A DNA stretch of 64,000 nt from Flavisphingomonas formosensis (GCF_009755815.1 NZ_WRPK01000001.1:310001-374000); one strand, 5' to 3'; positions 25,842 through 34,012 are shown, counted from the first letter of the stretch. Numbers and translations are program-made. The notes: a model not told the origin generated them from the sequence alone.

Positions 25842-26888
25842 TCAATGCTGCACTTCGGTCGTCCAGTAGAGGGCGACGCGGGCCGCCAGCTTCTGTGGCA
25901 GGGGAACATAGCCGAGGGCGGTCGCCTGCGGCTGCCCCTTGAACAGGGCATATTCGAAAAGCTGAAGCAGTGCTCGCGTGCGGGTGAAGTCGTTGATGTG
26001 GCGCGGCACCAGGACGAAGGTCGTGGCCGTGATCGGATAGGCGTCAACACCGGGGGCATCGGTCAGCACGAGATAGAAGTCCTGCTTCGGATCCCATGCC
26101 GCACCGGCGGCGGCGGCCTGAAAGCTTGCCTGGCTCGGCGCGATGAAGCGGCCGGCCCGGTTCTGGACGGATGCCCAGGCCAAATGCTCGCGCGCCACGT
26201 AAGCCAGCTCGACATAACCGATGCTGTTTGCTGTCGACTTTATCGCAGCAGTGACGCCCTCGTTGCCGTTGCCGCCGACGCCGACCGGCCATTTGACCGT
26301 GGTGCCTTCGCCGACCGTCGCCTTCCAGCGCGGATTCTTCTTGCTCAGGAAGTCGACCCAGTTGAAGGTCGTGCCCGAGCCGTCGGAACGATGGACCACC
26401 GTGATCGGCGCATCCGGGAGCTTGGCGCCGGGATTGATCCGGACGATGGCCGGGTCATTCCAGCGCGTGATCGTGCCTTGATAGATGTCGGCGAGGACGG
26501 CGCCGGTGAAGCGAAGCTGGCCAGGCCGGATGCCGGGTATGTTCACGACCGGAACGACGCCGCCGATGACGAGCGGGAACTGAGCGAGATTGGCCTGGCG
26601 TAGCTCGGCCGGCGGCAGCGGCTTGTCGCTCGCACCGAAATCGACCTTGTGCGCCTTGATCGCCTCGATGCCGGCACCGGAGCCCACCGACTGATAGGCG
26701 ATCTTCGTCCCGCCGCTGATGTGGAAGTCCGCCATATAGTCGGTCGTCCACCTCGTCAGGATCGGCGTCACGAAGGTCGATCCCGCGCCTGTTACCACCG
26801 TCGCCGGTGGTGCCTTATCCGCCATCAGCGGGACAGCAATCAACACCAGCAGTGCGGCTCTCCGGCCGATCTTCAATCCTGCCCCCAT
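25842..26888 (-). CDS. PstS-like phosphate/arsenate substrate-binding protein
   Basis: 348 residues. An N-terminal signal peptide (GRRAALLVLIAVPLMA) is followed by the PstS ligand loops GAGSTFVTPILTRW, GSGAGIEAIKAHKVDFGASDKPL and HRSDGSGTTFNWVDFL. The loops grip a tetrahedral oxyanion. No permease or ATPase genes of a Pst transporter follow; instead it is the first gene of the ars operon. It may bind periplasmic arsenate or phosphate and help discriminate between them (inference). The Shine-Dalgarno GGAGATG is good. Confidence 0.88.
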   Translation of the reverse strand: MGAGLKIGRRAALLVLIAVPLMADKAPPATVVTGAGSTFVTPILTRWTTDYMADFHISGGTKIAYQSVGSGAGIEAIKAHKVDFGASDKPLPPAELRQANLAQFPLVIGGVVPVVNIPGIRPGQLRFTGAVLADIYQGTITRWNDPAIVRINPGAKLPDAPITVVHRSDGSGTTFNWVDFLSKKNPRWKATVGEGTTVKWPVGVGGNGNEGVTAAIKSTANSIGYVELAYVAREHLAWASVQNRAGRFIAPSQASFQAAAAGAAWDPKQDFYLVLTDAPGVDAYPITATTFVLVPRHINDFTRTRALLQLFEYALFKGQPQATALGYVPLPQKLAARVALYWTTEVQH

Positions 26889-26919
26889 GTCATCATCTCC
26901 ATTATTCGACGAATCAGGA

Positions 26920-26946
26920 AATATAGAAATATATGGGACATGACAA
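26920..26946 (-). promoter_or_regulatory. Putative ars operon promoter
   Basis: On the minus strand TTGTCA (26941-26946) and TATATT (26920-26925) are 15 bases apart, a short but plausible sigma-70 spacing. The near-palindrome ATTCG-x-CGAAT (26904-26914) lies between the -10 and the start codon and is a candidate ArsR operator. The surrounding AT-rich patch stands out in GC-rich DNA. The rest of 26950-27296 holds no gene I can support. Confidence 0.5.
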
Positions 26947-27296
26947 TCCGTGCCGGAACGCGTGTGGCTCGCACCAGCGCAGGAATGATCTCAGGTGTCC
27001 GTGCCCCGCATCACAATCAGTCATGTCAGCGGGCAATTTTTCGAGCCTTTCGATAGGCAACTCCAAATAGCGATCCAGGCCAGAGTCATGTCCACGGCCA
27101 GGCGAGCATGCTCACCAGTCCAACCTCACATACGGTCGCTGCTCAAAGCAGCCGCACCAAGTCCCCGAATCTGTCGGGCAGGCTCAGAGGGAACGGGACC
27201 ATTCTTCGCGGGCGGCATTTGAAGCCAGCGGGGGTGTCGGTCCGTTCACCCGGATCCGCCGGCTCGATCGTGCCGGCGAACTGGTAAGCGACGCTA

Positions 27297-28459
27297 TCAG
27301 GCGGTCTTCAGGACCGCGCCCTCGATAACGACGCCGTGACGTGCAAACTTCCAAAGCGCGATGAGCAGCTTTCGCGCGAGCGCGATGATCGTCACCTTCT
27401 TGCGGCGACCGCCATCGAGCTTCACCCGCTCGTGAAACCAGCGCGACAGGTCGGACTCCGGCTGATGCAGCAACCAGAACCAGGAAAGCTGGACCATGAT
27501 CGATCGCAAGCGCGGATTACCCGCCTTCGATATGCCCTGCTCGTTGCTGATCGAGCCACTTTGCCACGGGGTCGGCGCCAGACCGGCATAGGATGCGAGC
27601 TGCCGGCGATTGTCGAAATGCCGGTACAGTCCCTCCGCCCAGATGATCTCGGCGAAGTCCGGCCCGACGCCTCGCAACGATTTGAGCATCGCCGGGCATA
27701 CCGGATCCTCGACCTCGGCCGACGAATGCGATGCCAGCTCGTCGCGGGCTTTCTCTACCTGCTTGAGCTGCTGCAGGATAAGTTCGATCCGATCGAGGAT
27801 CCGCATGATCGTCGCGCGCATATGCGGCGCGATCTCGTGGCCGTCGCCAGTCGTTAGCGCTTCGAAGCGCTCGCGCCGGTCTCGCTTCAACGGTTCGAAG
27901 CCACCGATGCCCTGGCTGTAGAGCAGCCCTTTGATTCGGTTGACGAGGGCGACGCGCTCGCGGATGAGCGCTTGGCGCTCCCGGCTGATTCGACGACGAT
28001 CCTCTTCTTCCGTCGTTGGCACCACGACCATCGAGCCGCGCGCGGATCGCCGCGTTTGAACGCGAGCAGCGTGCGAAGCAGCGTCTCACCATCGAGCCTG
28101 TCGGTTTTCGCGCGCCGTCGCCGGCGCGACGTGGCAATCGACGCGGGATCGACGACATGGCTTTCGATGCCCTCTTTCTCGAGGAGGCGATGAATCCAGA
28201 ACCCGTCCAGCCCAGCCTCCTGAATGGAGACCATCGGATAATGCTGGCCGGTCTTCTGATGCGCCTTCTTGCAGACCTTATCGAGTTGCTCGAACAGCCC
28301 CGCGACATCGCCGGCAACGAGCACATGCTTCGACATTCGCTCGCCAGCACCGGGCGCCGGATAGGTCACCAGCCATTTCGATCGGCTCAACTCCATCGAG
28401 AAGAACACTGCGGCAAGGGTGGTTTGAACGACCTGATCAACGCTCTGCTGACTCTGCAC
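27297..28459 (-). pseudogene. IS110-family transposase, frameshifted
   Basis: The N-terminal DEDD-type region reads from 28459 (AAVFFSMELSRSKWLVTYPAPG, IQEAGLDGFWIHRLLEKEGIESHVVDPASIA, KTDRLDGETLLRTLLAFKRGDPR). It changes frame near 28030. The C-terminal transposase-20 part continues as MVVVPTTEEEDRRRISRERQ, LKSLRGVGPDFAEIIWAEG and ASYAGLAPTPWQSGSISNEQGISKAGNPRLR. One extra base would join them, probably as RACSMVVVPT. IS110 elements use a RuvC-like catalytic core guided by a bridge or seek RNA from non-coding ends. No terminal inverted repeats are expected, and the ends were not defined. The copy is inactive if the frameshift is real. Confidence 0.85.
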
Positions 28460-28497
28460 TGAAACCTCCTAAATCGACTCCGACGACTATGATGACG

Positions 28498-28518
28498 GCC
28501 CGGCTATTCTAGCCGGGC
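28498..28518. repeat. Perfect hairpin beside the IS110 copy
   Basis: GCCCGGCT and AGCCGGGC pair over 8 bases around ATTCT. It lies 39 bases outside the transposase start and just before another hairpin. IS110-like elements often insert next to palindromes, or this may be the remains of a terminator. Confidence 0.5.
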
Positions 28519-28523
28519 ATGCG

Positions 28524-28544
28524 GCCATCGCGTGCCGCGATGGC
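28524..28544. repeat. Second perfect hairpin, possible terminator
   Basis: GCCATCGCG and CGCGATGGC pair over 9 bases with a TGC loop, followed on the plus strand by GTTGTT. With the preceding hairpin it separates the IS110 copy from the ardC leader and could stop transcripts entering the conjugative element. Confidence 0.45.
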
Positions 28545-28567
28545 GTTGTTGGAAGCCTGACTCGGTC

Positions 28568-28825
28568 GGGGGTTGGGCGGTGCTTCCTGCTAGGCCCGCT
28601 CCGGCGTGCCGCAACGTTCGCTTCACTCACGTCCTCCACTTCGTTTCGGCCCTTCGGGTGCAGCCCGCCGCACGCCGCGGGCCTCTCCAGTCGCACCTGC
28701 CGCCCAACCCCCTCTCCGGGGTCAGGCACGCGGGATTTGGTGTCGCGCGTGGAGACTGACCGGCCCCTCCCATGGGGTCTTCCGGGGGAGGCCATGGTGG
28801 TTTGGGGCGGTGCAGGAGGTGAACG
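28568..28825 (+). promoter_or_regulatory. Long structured leader of ardC
   Basis: A 13-base perfect stem (28568-28580 with 28700-28712; GGGGGTTGGGCGG with its complement) closes a 119-base loop that contains smaller GC-rich stems. The stretch has no supported gene and ends in a strong Shine-Dalgarno, GGAGGTGA, before ATG 28826. It may be a cis-acting RNA; similar hairpin-rich leaders precede genes at 33533 and 35926. Confidence 0.5.
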
Positions 28826-29917
28826 ATGCCTGTCTCCCCGAACGTCCGCGCGCGCGGCAAGCGTGGCAAGGACAAGGCGGCCAGTGCCGCGACCAAGCCT
28901 GCCCATGCGCCGATCAGCGCCAAACCGGCCCGCGCCAACCTGTATGACGAGGTGACGGGGCGGATCATCGCCGAGCTTGAGGCGGGCCGCTTTCCGTGGG
29001 TTCAGCCTTGGGGCCGTCCCGAAGTCGGCGGCAGCACGGCAGCCCCCGGCCTGCCGCGCAACGCGCTCACCGCGCGTCGTTACTCGGGCGTCAATGTGCT
29101 GATCCTGTGGGGTGCGGTGATCGAGCAGGGCTTTCCTTCGCAGGGGTGGCTGACCTTCAAACAGGCGCTGGAGGCGGGCGGCTGCGTCCGCAAGGGCGAG
29201 CGCGGCACCACCGTTGTCTATGCCGACCGCTTCACCCCCGAGGCCGAGAGGGCGCGCGCCGTAGAAACCGGCGGGTGCGAAGGCGATCCGGGATCGCTCC
29301 GGGGGAGCGATACCCGCCGAGCCAAGACCATTCCCTTCCTGAAACGCTTTACCGTGTTCAACGTCGCGCAGTGCGAGGGACTGCGCCCCGGCCTCGCGCC
29401 TGAACCCGTGCCGCTGCCCGAACGCCAGATCGTGCCGGTCGCCGAGGAAGTGATCGCGGCGAGCGGCATCGAGTTCCGCGTCGGCGGCAACCGCGCCTTC
29501 TATGTGCCCGCGCAGGATTATGTGCAGGTGCCGCCGCAACCGGCCTTCTTCGAGCAGATCAACTATTACCGGACCTGCCTGCACGAACTTTGTCACGGCA
29601 GCGGCCACAAGTCGCGGCTGAACCGGAACCTCGTCAACAGCTTTGGATCGAAGGATTATGTTCGCGAGGAATTGATAGCTGAAATGGGTTCGGCCTTTCT
29701 CTGCGCGGCCCTCGGCATCGTCCCGACCGTCCGCCACGCCGATTATCTCGGCAGTTGGCTGGACGTGCTGCGCGAGGATAACCGCGCGATCTTCCGCGCC
29801 GCCAGTGCCGCCAGCAAGGCCGCCGACTGGCTGCTGGCGCGACACGCCGCCGCGCAGGTCGAGGTAGTTCAGGCCGAGGCTGCCCAAGACGACATTGGCG
29901 AACGGAGGGCGGCATGA
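28826..29917 (+). CDS. ardC: ArdC-like antirestriction protein (zincin-type)
   Basis: 363 residues. A basic N-terminus (RGKRGKDKAASAATKPA) is followed by the ssDNA-binding domain (LYDEVTGRIIAELEAGRFPWVQPWG, WLTFKQALEAGGCVRKGERGTTVVYAD). A metallopeptidase-like domain follows with HELCHGSGHKSRLNR (HExxH) and a downstream EELIAEMGSAFLCAALGI. ArdC proteins protect incoming single-stranded plasmid DNA from host nucleases and restriction. ATGA links it to the DUF2958 gene. As the first gene of the element it would act early after transfer. Confidence 0.88.
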   Translation: MPVSPNVRARGKRGKDKAASAATKPAHAPISAKPARANLYDEVTGRIIAELEAGRFPWVQPWGRPEVGGSTAAPGLPRNALTARRYSGVNVLILWGAVIEQGFPSQGWLTFKQALEAGGCVRKGERGTTVVYADRFTPEAERARAVETGGCEGDPGSLRGSDTRRAKTIPFLKRFTVFNVAQCEGLRPGLAPEPVPLPERQIVPVAEEVIAASGIEFRVGGNRAFYVPAQDYVQVPPQPAFFEQINYYRTCLHELCHGSGHKSRLNRNLVNSFGSKDYVREELIAEMGSAFLCAALGIVPTVRHADYLGSWLDVLREDNRAIFRAASAASKAADWLLARHAAAQVEVVQAEAAQDDIGERRAA

Positions 29918-30330
29918 TCTTGTTGACCCCCGAGCTTCACGCCGCGTTGTGCGTGAATGCCCATCGTTCCGCCGAGGTCGATCACGATCCCGCGCCGGTC
30001 GTCAAATTCTTCAACCCGCTGGGCGCGGCGACATGGCTTGCAACCGAGCTTTACGAAGACGGCGACACCCTGTTCGGATTGGCCGACCTCGGGTTCGGCT
30101 GTCCCGAACTTGGCTGTTTCAGCCTGTCCGAACTGGCGGGCATCCGCTTGGCCGTAGGCCTCGGCATCGAGCGCGATATCGGCTTTTCGACCACCGTCAG
30201 CCTGTCGGTCTGGGCCGAAACCGCGCGCCGGGCCGGTTCGATCAGCCAAGCCCAATCCATCATCTGGCGCATCGAGTCCGCGCCGGTCCCCGAGCTTCCG
30301 ACCGATCCCGAAGACGGGAAAGGCGGATGA
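29914..30330 (+). CDS. DUF2958 protein
   Basis: 138 residues; nearly the whole protein is the family core: MILLTPELHAALCVNA, VVKFFNPLGAATWLATEL, DTLFGLADLGFGCPELGCFS and GLGIERDIGFS. The function is unknown; the family travels with ardC and ParB-like genes on conjugative elements. It is coupled to ardC by ATGA. A small hairpin (30334-30350) follows its stop. Confidence 0.88.
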   Translation: MILLTPELHAALCVNAHRSAEVDHDPAPVVKFFNPLGAATWLATELYEDGDTLFGLADLGFGCPELGCFSLSELAGIRLAVGLGIERDIGFSTTVSLSVWAETARRAGSISQAQSIIWRIESAPVPELPTDPEDGKGG

Positions 30331-30360
30331 CGCGCGGCGCGTAACGCCGCCTATCGTAAG

Positions 30361-30394
30361 CCGGTCCGCCTACCCGGAAAGATCGACGGACCGG
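30361..30394. promoter_or_regulatory. Inverted repeat upstream of the ParB-like gene
   Basis: CCGGTCCG (30361-30368) and CGGACCGG (30387-30394) are perfect inverted repeats around 18 bases, ending 21 bases before the start codon. It could be an operator or an RNA hairpin near the ribosome-binding site (AGGAG at 30403). Confidence 0.45.
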
Positions 30395-30415
30395 CACTCA
30401 CAAGGAGTGCTGACC

Positions 30416-32257
30416 ATGAAACTCGATTTTATCCCGCTCGACAAGCTGGTCGTGAGCAAGGCCAATATGCGCTACGGCAAAAAGGCCCCGGACGTGTCCG
30501 ATATCCTGCCGACCGTTCGCAGCCGTGGCGTCATCCAGCCGGTCATCGTCCGCCCGAACTGTGCCCCCGATGGCTATGAGATCGTCGCCGGAAGCCGCCG
30601 CTTCCATGCCGCGAAGATGGTCGCCGAAGAACGGCGCGCGGCGGGCGATGCGACACCCGAGCCGATGCCCTGCGCGATTCTCGACGACGGCGACGATGCC
30701 GCCGCCATCGAGGCGTCGATGATCGAGAATATGGCGCGGCTCGACCCCGACGAAGTGACGCAGTGGGAGAATTTCACCCGCCTCGTCCGCGAGGGCCGCA
30801 AGGTGGAAGACATCGCCGCGACGTTCGGACTGCCCGACCTCACCGTCAAGCGCGTGCTGGCGCTCGGCAATCTGCTCCCCGCCATCCGCGACCTTTACCG
30901 CAAGGAACGGATTGACGCGGCGACCGTGCGCCATCTGACGATGGCGTCCAAGAGCCAGCAAAAGGCGTGGCTGGCGCTTGCCGACGACGAAAATGCCTAT
31001 CTGCCGACCGGCCACCAGTTGAAATCATGGCTGTTCGGCGGGCAGTCGATCCCGGTGAAACATGCGCTGTTCGACGTGGACGCGAGCGGGCTTGCGACCA
31101 TCGCCGACCTGTTCGGCGAGGACCGTTATGTCGCCGATGCCGATGCCTTCTGGACGGCGCAGAATGCCGAGATAGAGGCGCGCCGCGCGGCCTATGTCGA
31201 ACAGGGCTGGGCCGACGCGATCGTCGTGCCGCCGTCCGATCATTTCTCGACATGGGAATATGAGAAGGCGGGCAAGCGCAAGGGCGGGCGCGTCTATATC
31301 GACGTGCGCGCGACCGGCGAGGTGATCGTCCACGAAGGCTATGTCTCCGGCAAGGAAGCCCGCCGGATCGCCAAAGCCGAGGGATCGGAGAATGGGACCG
31401 GCCAGAAAGCGGCGCGGCCCGAGGTGACATCGACCATGCAGACCTATGTCGATCTGCATCGCCACGCCGCCGTCCGCGCCGCGCTGACCGGCCATCCGGC
31501 CATCGCGCTACGCTTGATGGTGGCCCATGCCATCGGCGGTTCGCACCTCTGGCGCGTCACGCCCGAGCCGCAATCCACCCGCAACGACGACGTGCGCGAC
31601 AGCCTCGACAACAGCAAGGCCGAGGCGGATTTCGACGAGCGCCGCCGCGCGGTGCTGGCGGTTCTCGGCTTCTCCGCCGAGGAACCGACCGTGACCGGCG
31701 GCAATGGCGACGACTATGGCGTCGTCGGCATCTTCCAGCGGTTGCTCGACCTGCCCGATGCGGTGGTGCTGGAGGTGATCGCCATCGTCATGGGCGAAAC
31801 GCTGGCGTCGGGCAGCGCCGCCGTCGAGGCGGTGGGCATGGAGATCGGCGTCGATATGGCCCGCTGCTGGCAGGCCGACGACGCCTTTTTCGAGTTGATG
31901 CGCGACCGGGAAGTGCTGACCCGGATCGTCGCCGAGGTGGCGGGCGAAACCGTCGCCAGCGCCAACCGGCAAGAGAAGACCAAGACCCTGAAACGCATCG
32001 TCCGCGACCACCTCGACGGCACCAACGGACGCGACCGGCGCGAGAATTGGGTGCCGCGCTGGATGGCGTTCCCGCCCGCCGCCTATACGGCGCGCGGCGG
32101 CGTCGGCACCGTCGCGGCCCATGCCAAGGCGCAGGCAGCGCGCGAAATCGAACGGCGGATGCCGGGCGACGACGAGCCGGACCCCGGCGCGCCGGGCTCT
32201 GTCATGGCCCTGCCGGACCCCGACGACGAGGGCGAGGCCGAACGCCTTGCCGCTTGA
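30416..32257 (+). CDS. ParB/RepB/Spo0J-like nuclease-domain protein
   Basis: 613 residues from ATG 30416. The N-terminal ParB/Srx domain reads FIPLDKLVVSKANMRYGKKAPDVSDILPTVRSRGVIQPVIVRP and YEIVAGSRRFHAAKMVA, with IEASMIENMARLDPDEVTQWENFTRLV; a KorB-like helix-turn-helix follows (VEDIAATFGLPDLTVKRVLALGNLLP). The long C-terminal half is typical of ParB-like proteins on conjugative elements and is unlike chromosomal ParB, which is about 300 residues. No ParA gene is adjacent, so partition is not assured; a regulatory or DNA-processing role is equally possible. Confidence 0.87.
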   Translation: MKLDFIPLDKLVVSKANMRYGKKAPDVSDILPTVRSRGVIQPVIVRPNCAPDGYEIVAGSRRFHAAKMVAEERRAAGDATPEPMPCAILDDGDDAAAIEASMIENMARLDPDEVTQWENFTRLVREGRKVEDIAATFGLPDLTVKRVLALGNLLPAIRDLYRKERIDAATVRHLTMASKSQQKAWLALADDENAYLPTGHQLKSWLFGGQSIPVKHALFDVDASGLATIADLFGEDRYVADADAFWTAQNAEIEARRAAYVEQGWADAIVVPPSDHFSTWEYEKAGKRKGGRVYIDVRATGEVIVHEGYVSGKEARRIAKAEGSENGTGQKAARPEVTSTMQTYVDLHRHAAVRAALTGHPAIALRLMVAHAIGGSHLWRVTPEPQSTRNDDVRDSLDNSKAEADFDERRRAVLAVLGFSAEEPTVTGGNGDDYGVVGIFQRLLDLPDAVVLEVIAIVMGETLASGSAAVEAVGMEIGVDMARCWQADDAFFELMRDREVLTRIVAEVAGETVASANRQEKTKTLKRIVRDHLDGTNGRDRRENWVPRWMAFPPAAYTARGGVGTVAAHAKAQAAREIERRMPGDDEPDPGAPGSVMALPDPDDEGEAERLAA

Positions 32258-32265
32258 TCGATGAA

Positions 32266-32292
32266 GGCCGGGCGGCATTATGCCGCTCGGCC
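32266..32292 (+). terminator. Terminator-like hairpin after the ParB-like gene
   Basis: A 12-pair stem (32266-32277 with 32281-32292) with one G-T pair and a TTA loop follows 8 bases after the stop codon and is followed by GATTT. It is strong as a hairpin, with a weak U-tract. Confidence 0.6.
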
Positions 32293-32319
32293 GATTTGCG
32301 CCCGGACCCTCATATCCGG

Positions 32320-32355
32320 CCGCGCGCCCTCGCCCTGGCGGGCTCGGGCGCGCGG
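32320..32355 (+). terminator. Second GC hairpin after the ParB-like gene
   Basis: CCGCGCGCCC (32320-32329) pairs over 10 bases with GGGCGCGCGG (32346-32355), and TATTAGTTTG follows. It could be a back-up terminator or part of the leader of the next small gene. Confidence 0.5.
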
Positions 32356-32415
32356 TATTAGTTTGTGGTTGCCACCATGCAGGCTCCAGCCCACGGAAGA
32401 CAAAAGGGGGCTGCG

Positions 32416-32625
32416 ATGACGGTATTTGATGATGTCGAGCGGTTTGTTTCCCGGCTCTCGCCCGAGCCGGTCTGCGACGACTGCATCACCGAAAAGCTGG
32501 GGCTATCCATCCGACAGCATGCCAATCACAAGACGCGCGAGCTTGCCGGATCGAACGGATTCGAGCGGCGCAAGGATCTCTGCAGCCTGTGCGGCGTCAC
32601 CAAGCTGGTGATTCGCCGACACTGA
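32416..32625 (+). CDS. Small protein with two CxxC motifs
   Basis: 69 residues from ATG 32416 with a G-rich ribosome-binding site (AAAAGGGGG). CDDC near residue 20 and CSLC near residue 57 could bind zinc; the region between, SIRQHANHKTRELAGSNGFERRKDLC, is basic and looks like a short DNA- or RNA-binding fold. No family recognised. It sits alone between the ParB-like gene and a broken nuclease gene whose end it overlaps. Confidence 0.6.
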   Translation: MTVFDDVERFVSRLSPEPVCDDCITEKLGLSIRQHANHKTRELAGSNGFERRKDLCSLCGVTKLVIRRH

Positions 32626-33051
32626 TCCACCTGTCTGCCCGGCTCAACGCCGGGAGCGCGCACCAGTTCGGCTTGCGCCGCCAGCGCGGCCACCAGCGCG
32701 CGACGCCGGTCGCCACCAGTTCGGAACCGGCATCGCGACCGGCCAGCCTCACCCGCGCGACCGTGCGATTATAGCTGGTCCCGACCCGAATGATGGTGAT
32801 GGTCTGGCCCTCGAGCAGTGTCCGGGCACGCGCGGTCGCAGATCGTCCGAGCGCGATCTCGCCCCTGCATTTCGCCTGTCCTGCATGTGTTTCCGGCGCG
32901 ACGATCCCGGCGATGCGAGCGCCTAGCCGCTCTCCAGCCGGAAGGTATCCCCATCTTGTGCCTAGCCGGCGCGCTCCTGGCGCGTCGGCGCGGCGGCAAT
33001 CAGCAGGAGTGCGGCGCAGCTCACCGGCAGGCGGATGGCGATCATCGACAT
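32597..33051 (-). pseudogene. Thermonuclease (SNase)-like exported protein, degraded
   Basis: A signal peptide (MSMIAIRLPVSCAALLLIAAAP) starts at ATG 33051 and is soon stopped by TAG. The same frame continues as QDGDTFRLESG and hits another stop. The rest, GERLGARIAGIVAPETHAGQAKCRGEIALG and AGSELVATGVARWWPRW, is in another frame. DGDTFRL and RIAGIVAPE are hallmarks of staphylococcal-nuclease-like proteins. At least one nonsense change and one indel are needed, so this is real decay rather than one base error. Confidence 0.7.
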
Positions 33052-33219
33052 GGTGCTGACCTTGCCCGCCTTTCGTACCGCACCGGGAACCCTGGCCCGT
33101 CGTTGTCCGCCCAACCGGCAATGGCGGCAGCGTCGCCGTGTGTGCCCTGGACGATCGATCCGATGGCGCGATGATGCGTCCGCGCAGTCCACGACCAATC
33201 CATCGCGAGAGTTGAACCG

Positions 33220-33532
33220 GCGGCATTGTCGTCGTTACCACTGCCGTGTCCCGCACCGTTTTCGGCTCCTCGGGCGCATGACCTGGGACGGCCGCAGTCC
33301 CGCGAAATCATCGCCGTGCGGCTTATTTCCCCGCCCGCGCCCACCCCACGCGGCACGCCTCGTGGGGACCCCGAGCTTGCGGGCTCCTCGCGGTCGCTTA
33401 GCTTCAAATAAGCCTTCGGCTCCGGTCCTCCGCTGCCGCTCCGGCCTGCCGGTTCGCAGGCCTGCCGTGACCGTCCCTCCGGTCCGCCCATCGCCCGGAA
33501 ACGGTTCGGGGCGACTTTTCAGGAGACGAACA
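33220..33532 (+). promoter_or_regulatory. Long structured leader of the DUF736 gene
   Basis: About 300 bases without a supported gene hold a chain of clean stem-loops. Examples are GGGAC/GTCCC near 33290, CCCCACG/CGTGGGG near 33350, GCTTA/TAAGC near 33400, GGCCTGC/GCAGGCC (33443-33462) and GACCG/CGGTC (33469-33484). AGGAGACGAACA then leads into ATG 33533. The arrangement suggests a folded 5' untranslated RNA. Confidence 0.5.
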
Positions 33533-33853
33533 ATGCCCGCCATCGGTTATGTCACTCGCGACGGAGAAGGCTTCAAGGGCCAGCTCAAGACGCTCTCGAT
33601 CCGCACCGACATCGAGATCATTCCCAACACCCGCAAGTCCGGCGACACCCAGCCCGACTATCGTGTGTCGGCGGCAGGTGTCGAGGTCGGGGCCGGATGG
33701 GTCCGGCGCGGCGAAATGAGCGGCAAGGACTATGTGTCGCTGTCGCTCGCCGCCCCCGAATTCGGCCCGCGCCGACTCTACGCCAATCTCGGCCGCGCCG
33801 CCGGGCAGGATGACGACGACGCCTTCGCGATCATCTGGAATCCCGCCGATTGA
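33533..33853 (+). CDS. DUF736 protein
   Basis: 106 residues: IGYVTRDGEGFKGQLKTLSIRTDIEIIPN, DTQPDYRVSAAGVEVGAGWVRRG, YVSLSLAAPEFGPRRLYANLGRAAGQDDDDAFAIIWNP. The family is a small beta-rich protein found almost only on conjugative elements; its role is not established. It is preceded by the structured leader and followed by a GC hairpin at 33861-33887. Confidence 0.88.
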   Translation: MPAIGYVTRDGEGFKGQLKTLSIRTDIEIIPNTRKSGDTQPDYRVSAAGVEVGAGWVRRGEMSGKDYVSLSLAAPEFGPRRLYANLGRAAGQDDDDAFAIIWNPAD

Positions 33854-33860
33854 GCGAACC

Positions 33861-33887
33861 GCCCCGCGTCCGCCAAGGGCGCGGGGC
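33861..33887 (+). terminator. Hairpin after the DUF736 gene
   Basis: GCCCCGCG (33861-33868) pairs with CGCGGGGC (33880-33887) around 11 bases, 7 bases after the stop. There is no U-tract. A diverged copy of the same sequence (CCGGCGTCCCGCAAGGGCCCGG) occurs near 34059-34082. Confidence 0.5.
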
Positions 33888-34012
33888 ATAAAGCGGTGCG
33901 CCGGATTTGCCATTGCTCGCGAGGGACTCTGCAGGCGGGGGCGTCTGCGCCGTCCGCTTTCCGTCGCACGGACGAAAGCCCGTGCCACCCGGTTCAACCT
34001 ACACCGCTTTAT
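33888..34012. other. Structured intergenic element bounded by an 11-base inverted repeat
   Basis: ATAAAGCGGTG (33888-33898) is the exact reverse complement of CACCGCTTTAT (34002-34012), and an inner stem, CGTCCG with CGGACG, lies between them. The 360-base gap 33854-34212 has no supported gene. It could be a structured RNA, a small non-autonomous element or a replication/transfer signal. Confidence 0.4.

Noticed and set aside
26950-27296. Small plus-strand frame 26995-27222 as a gene
   Set aside because: No ribosome-binding site, domain or family resemblance; composition is like other random frames here.
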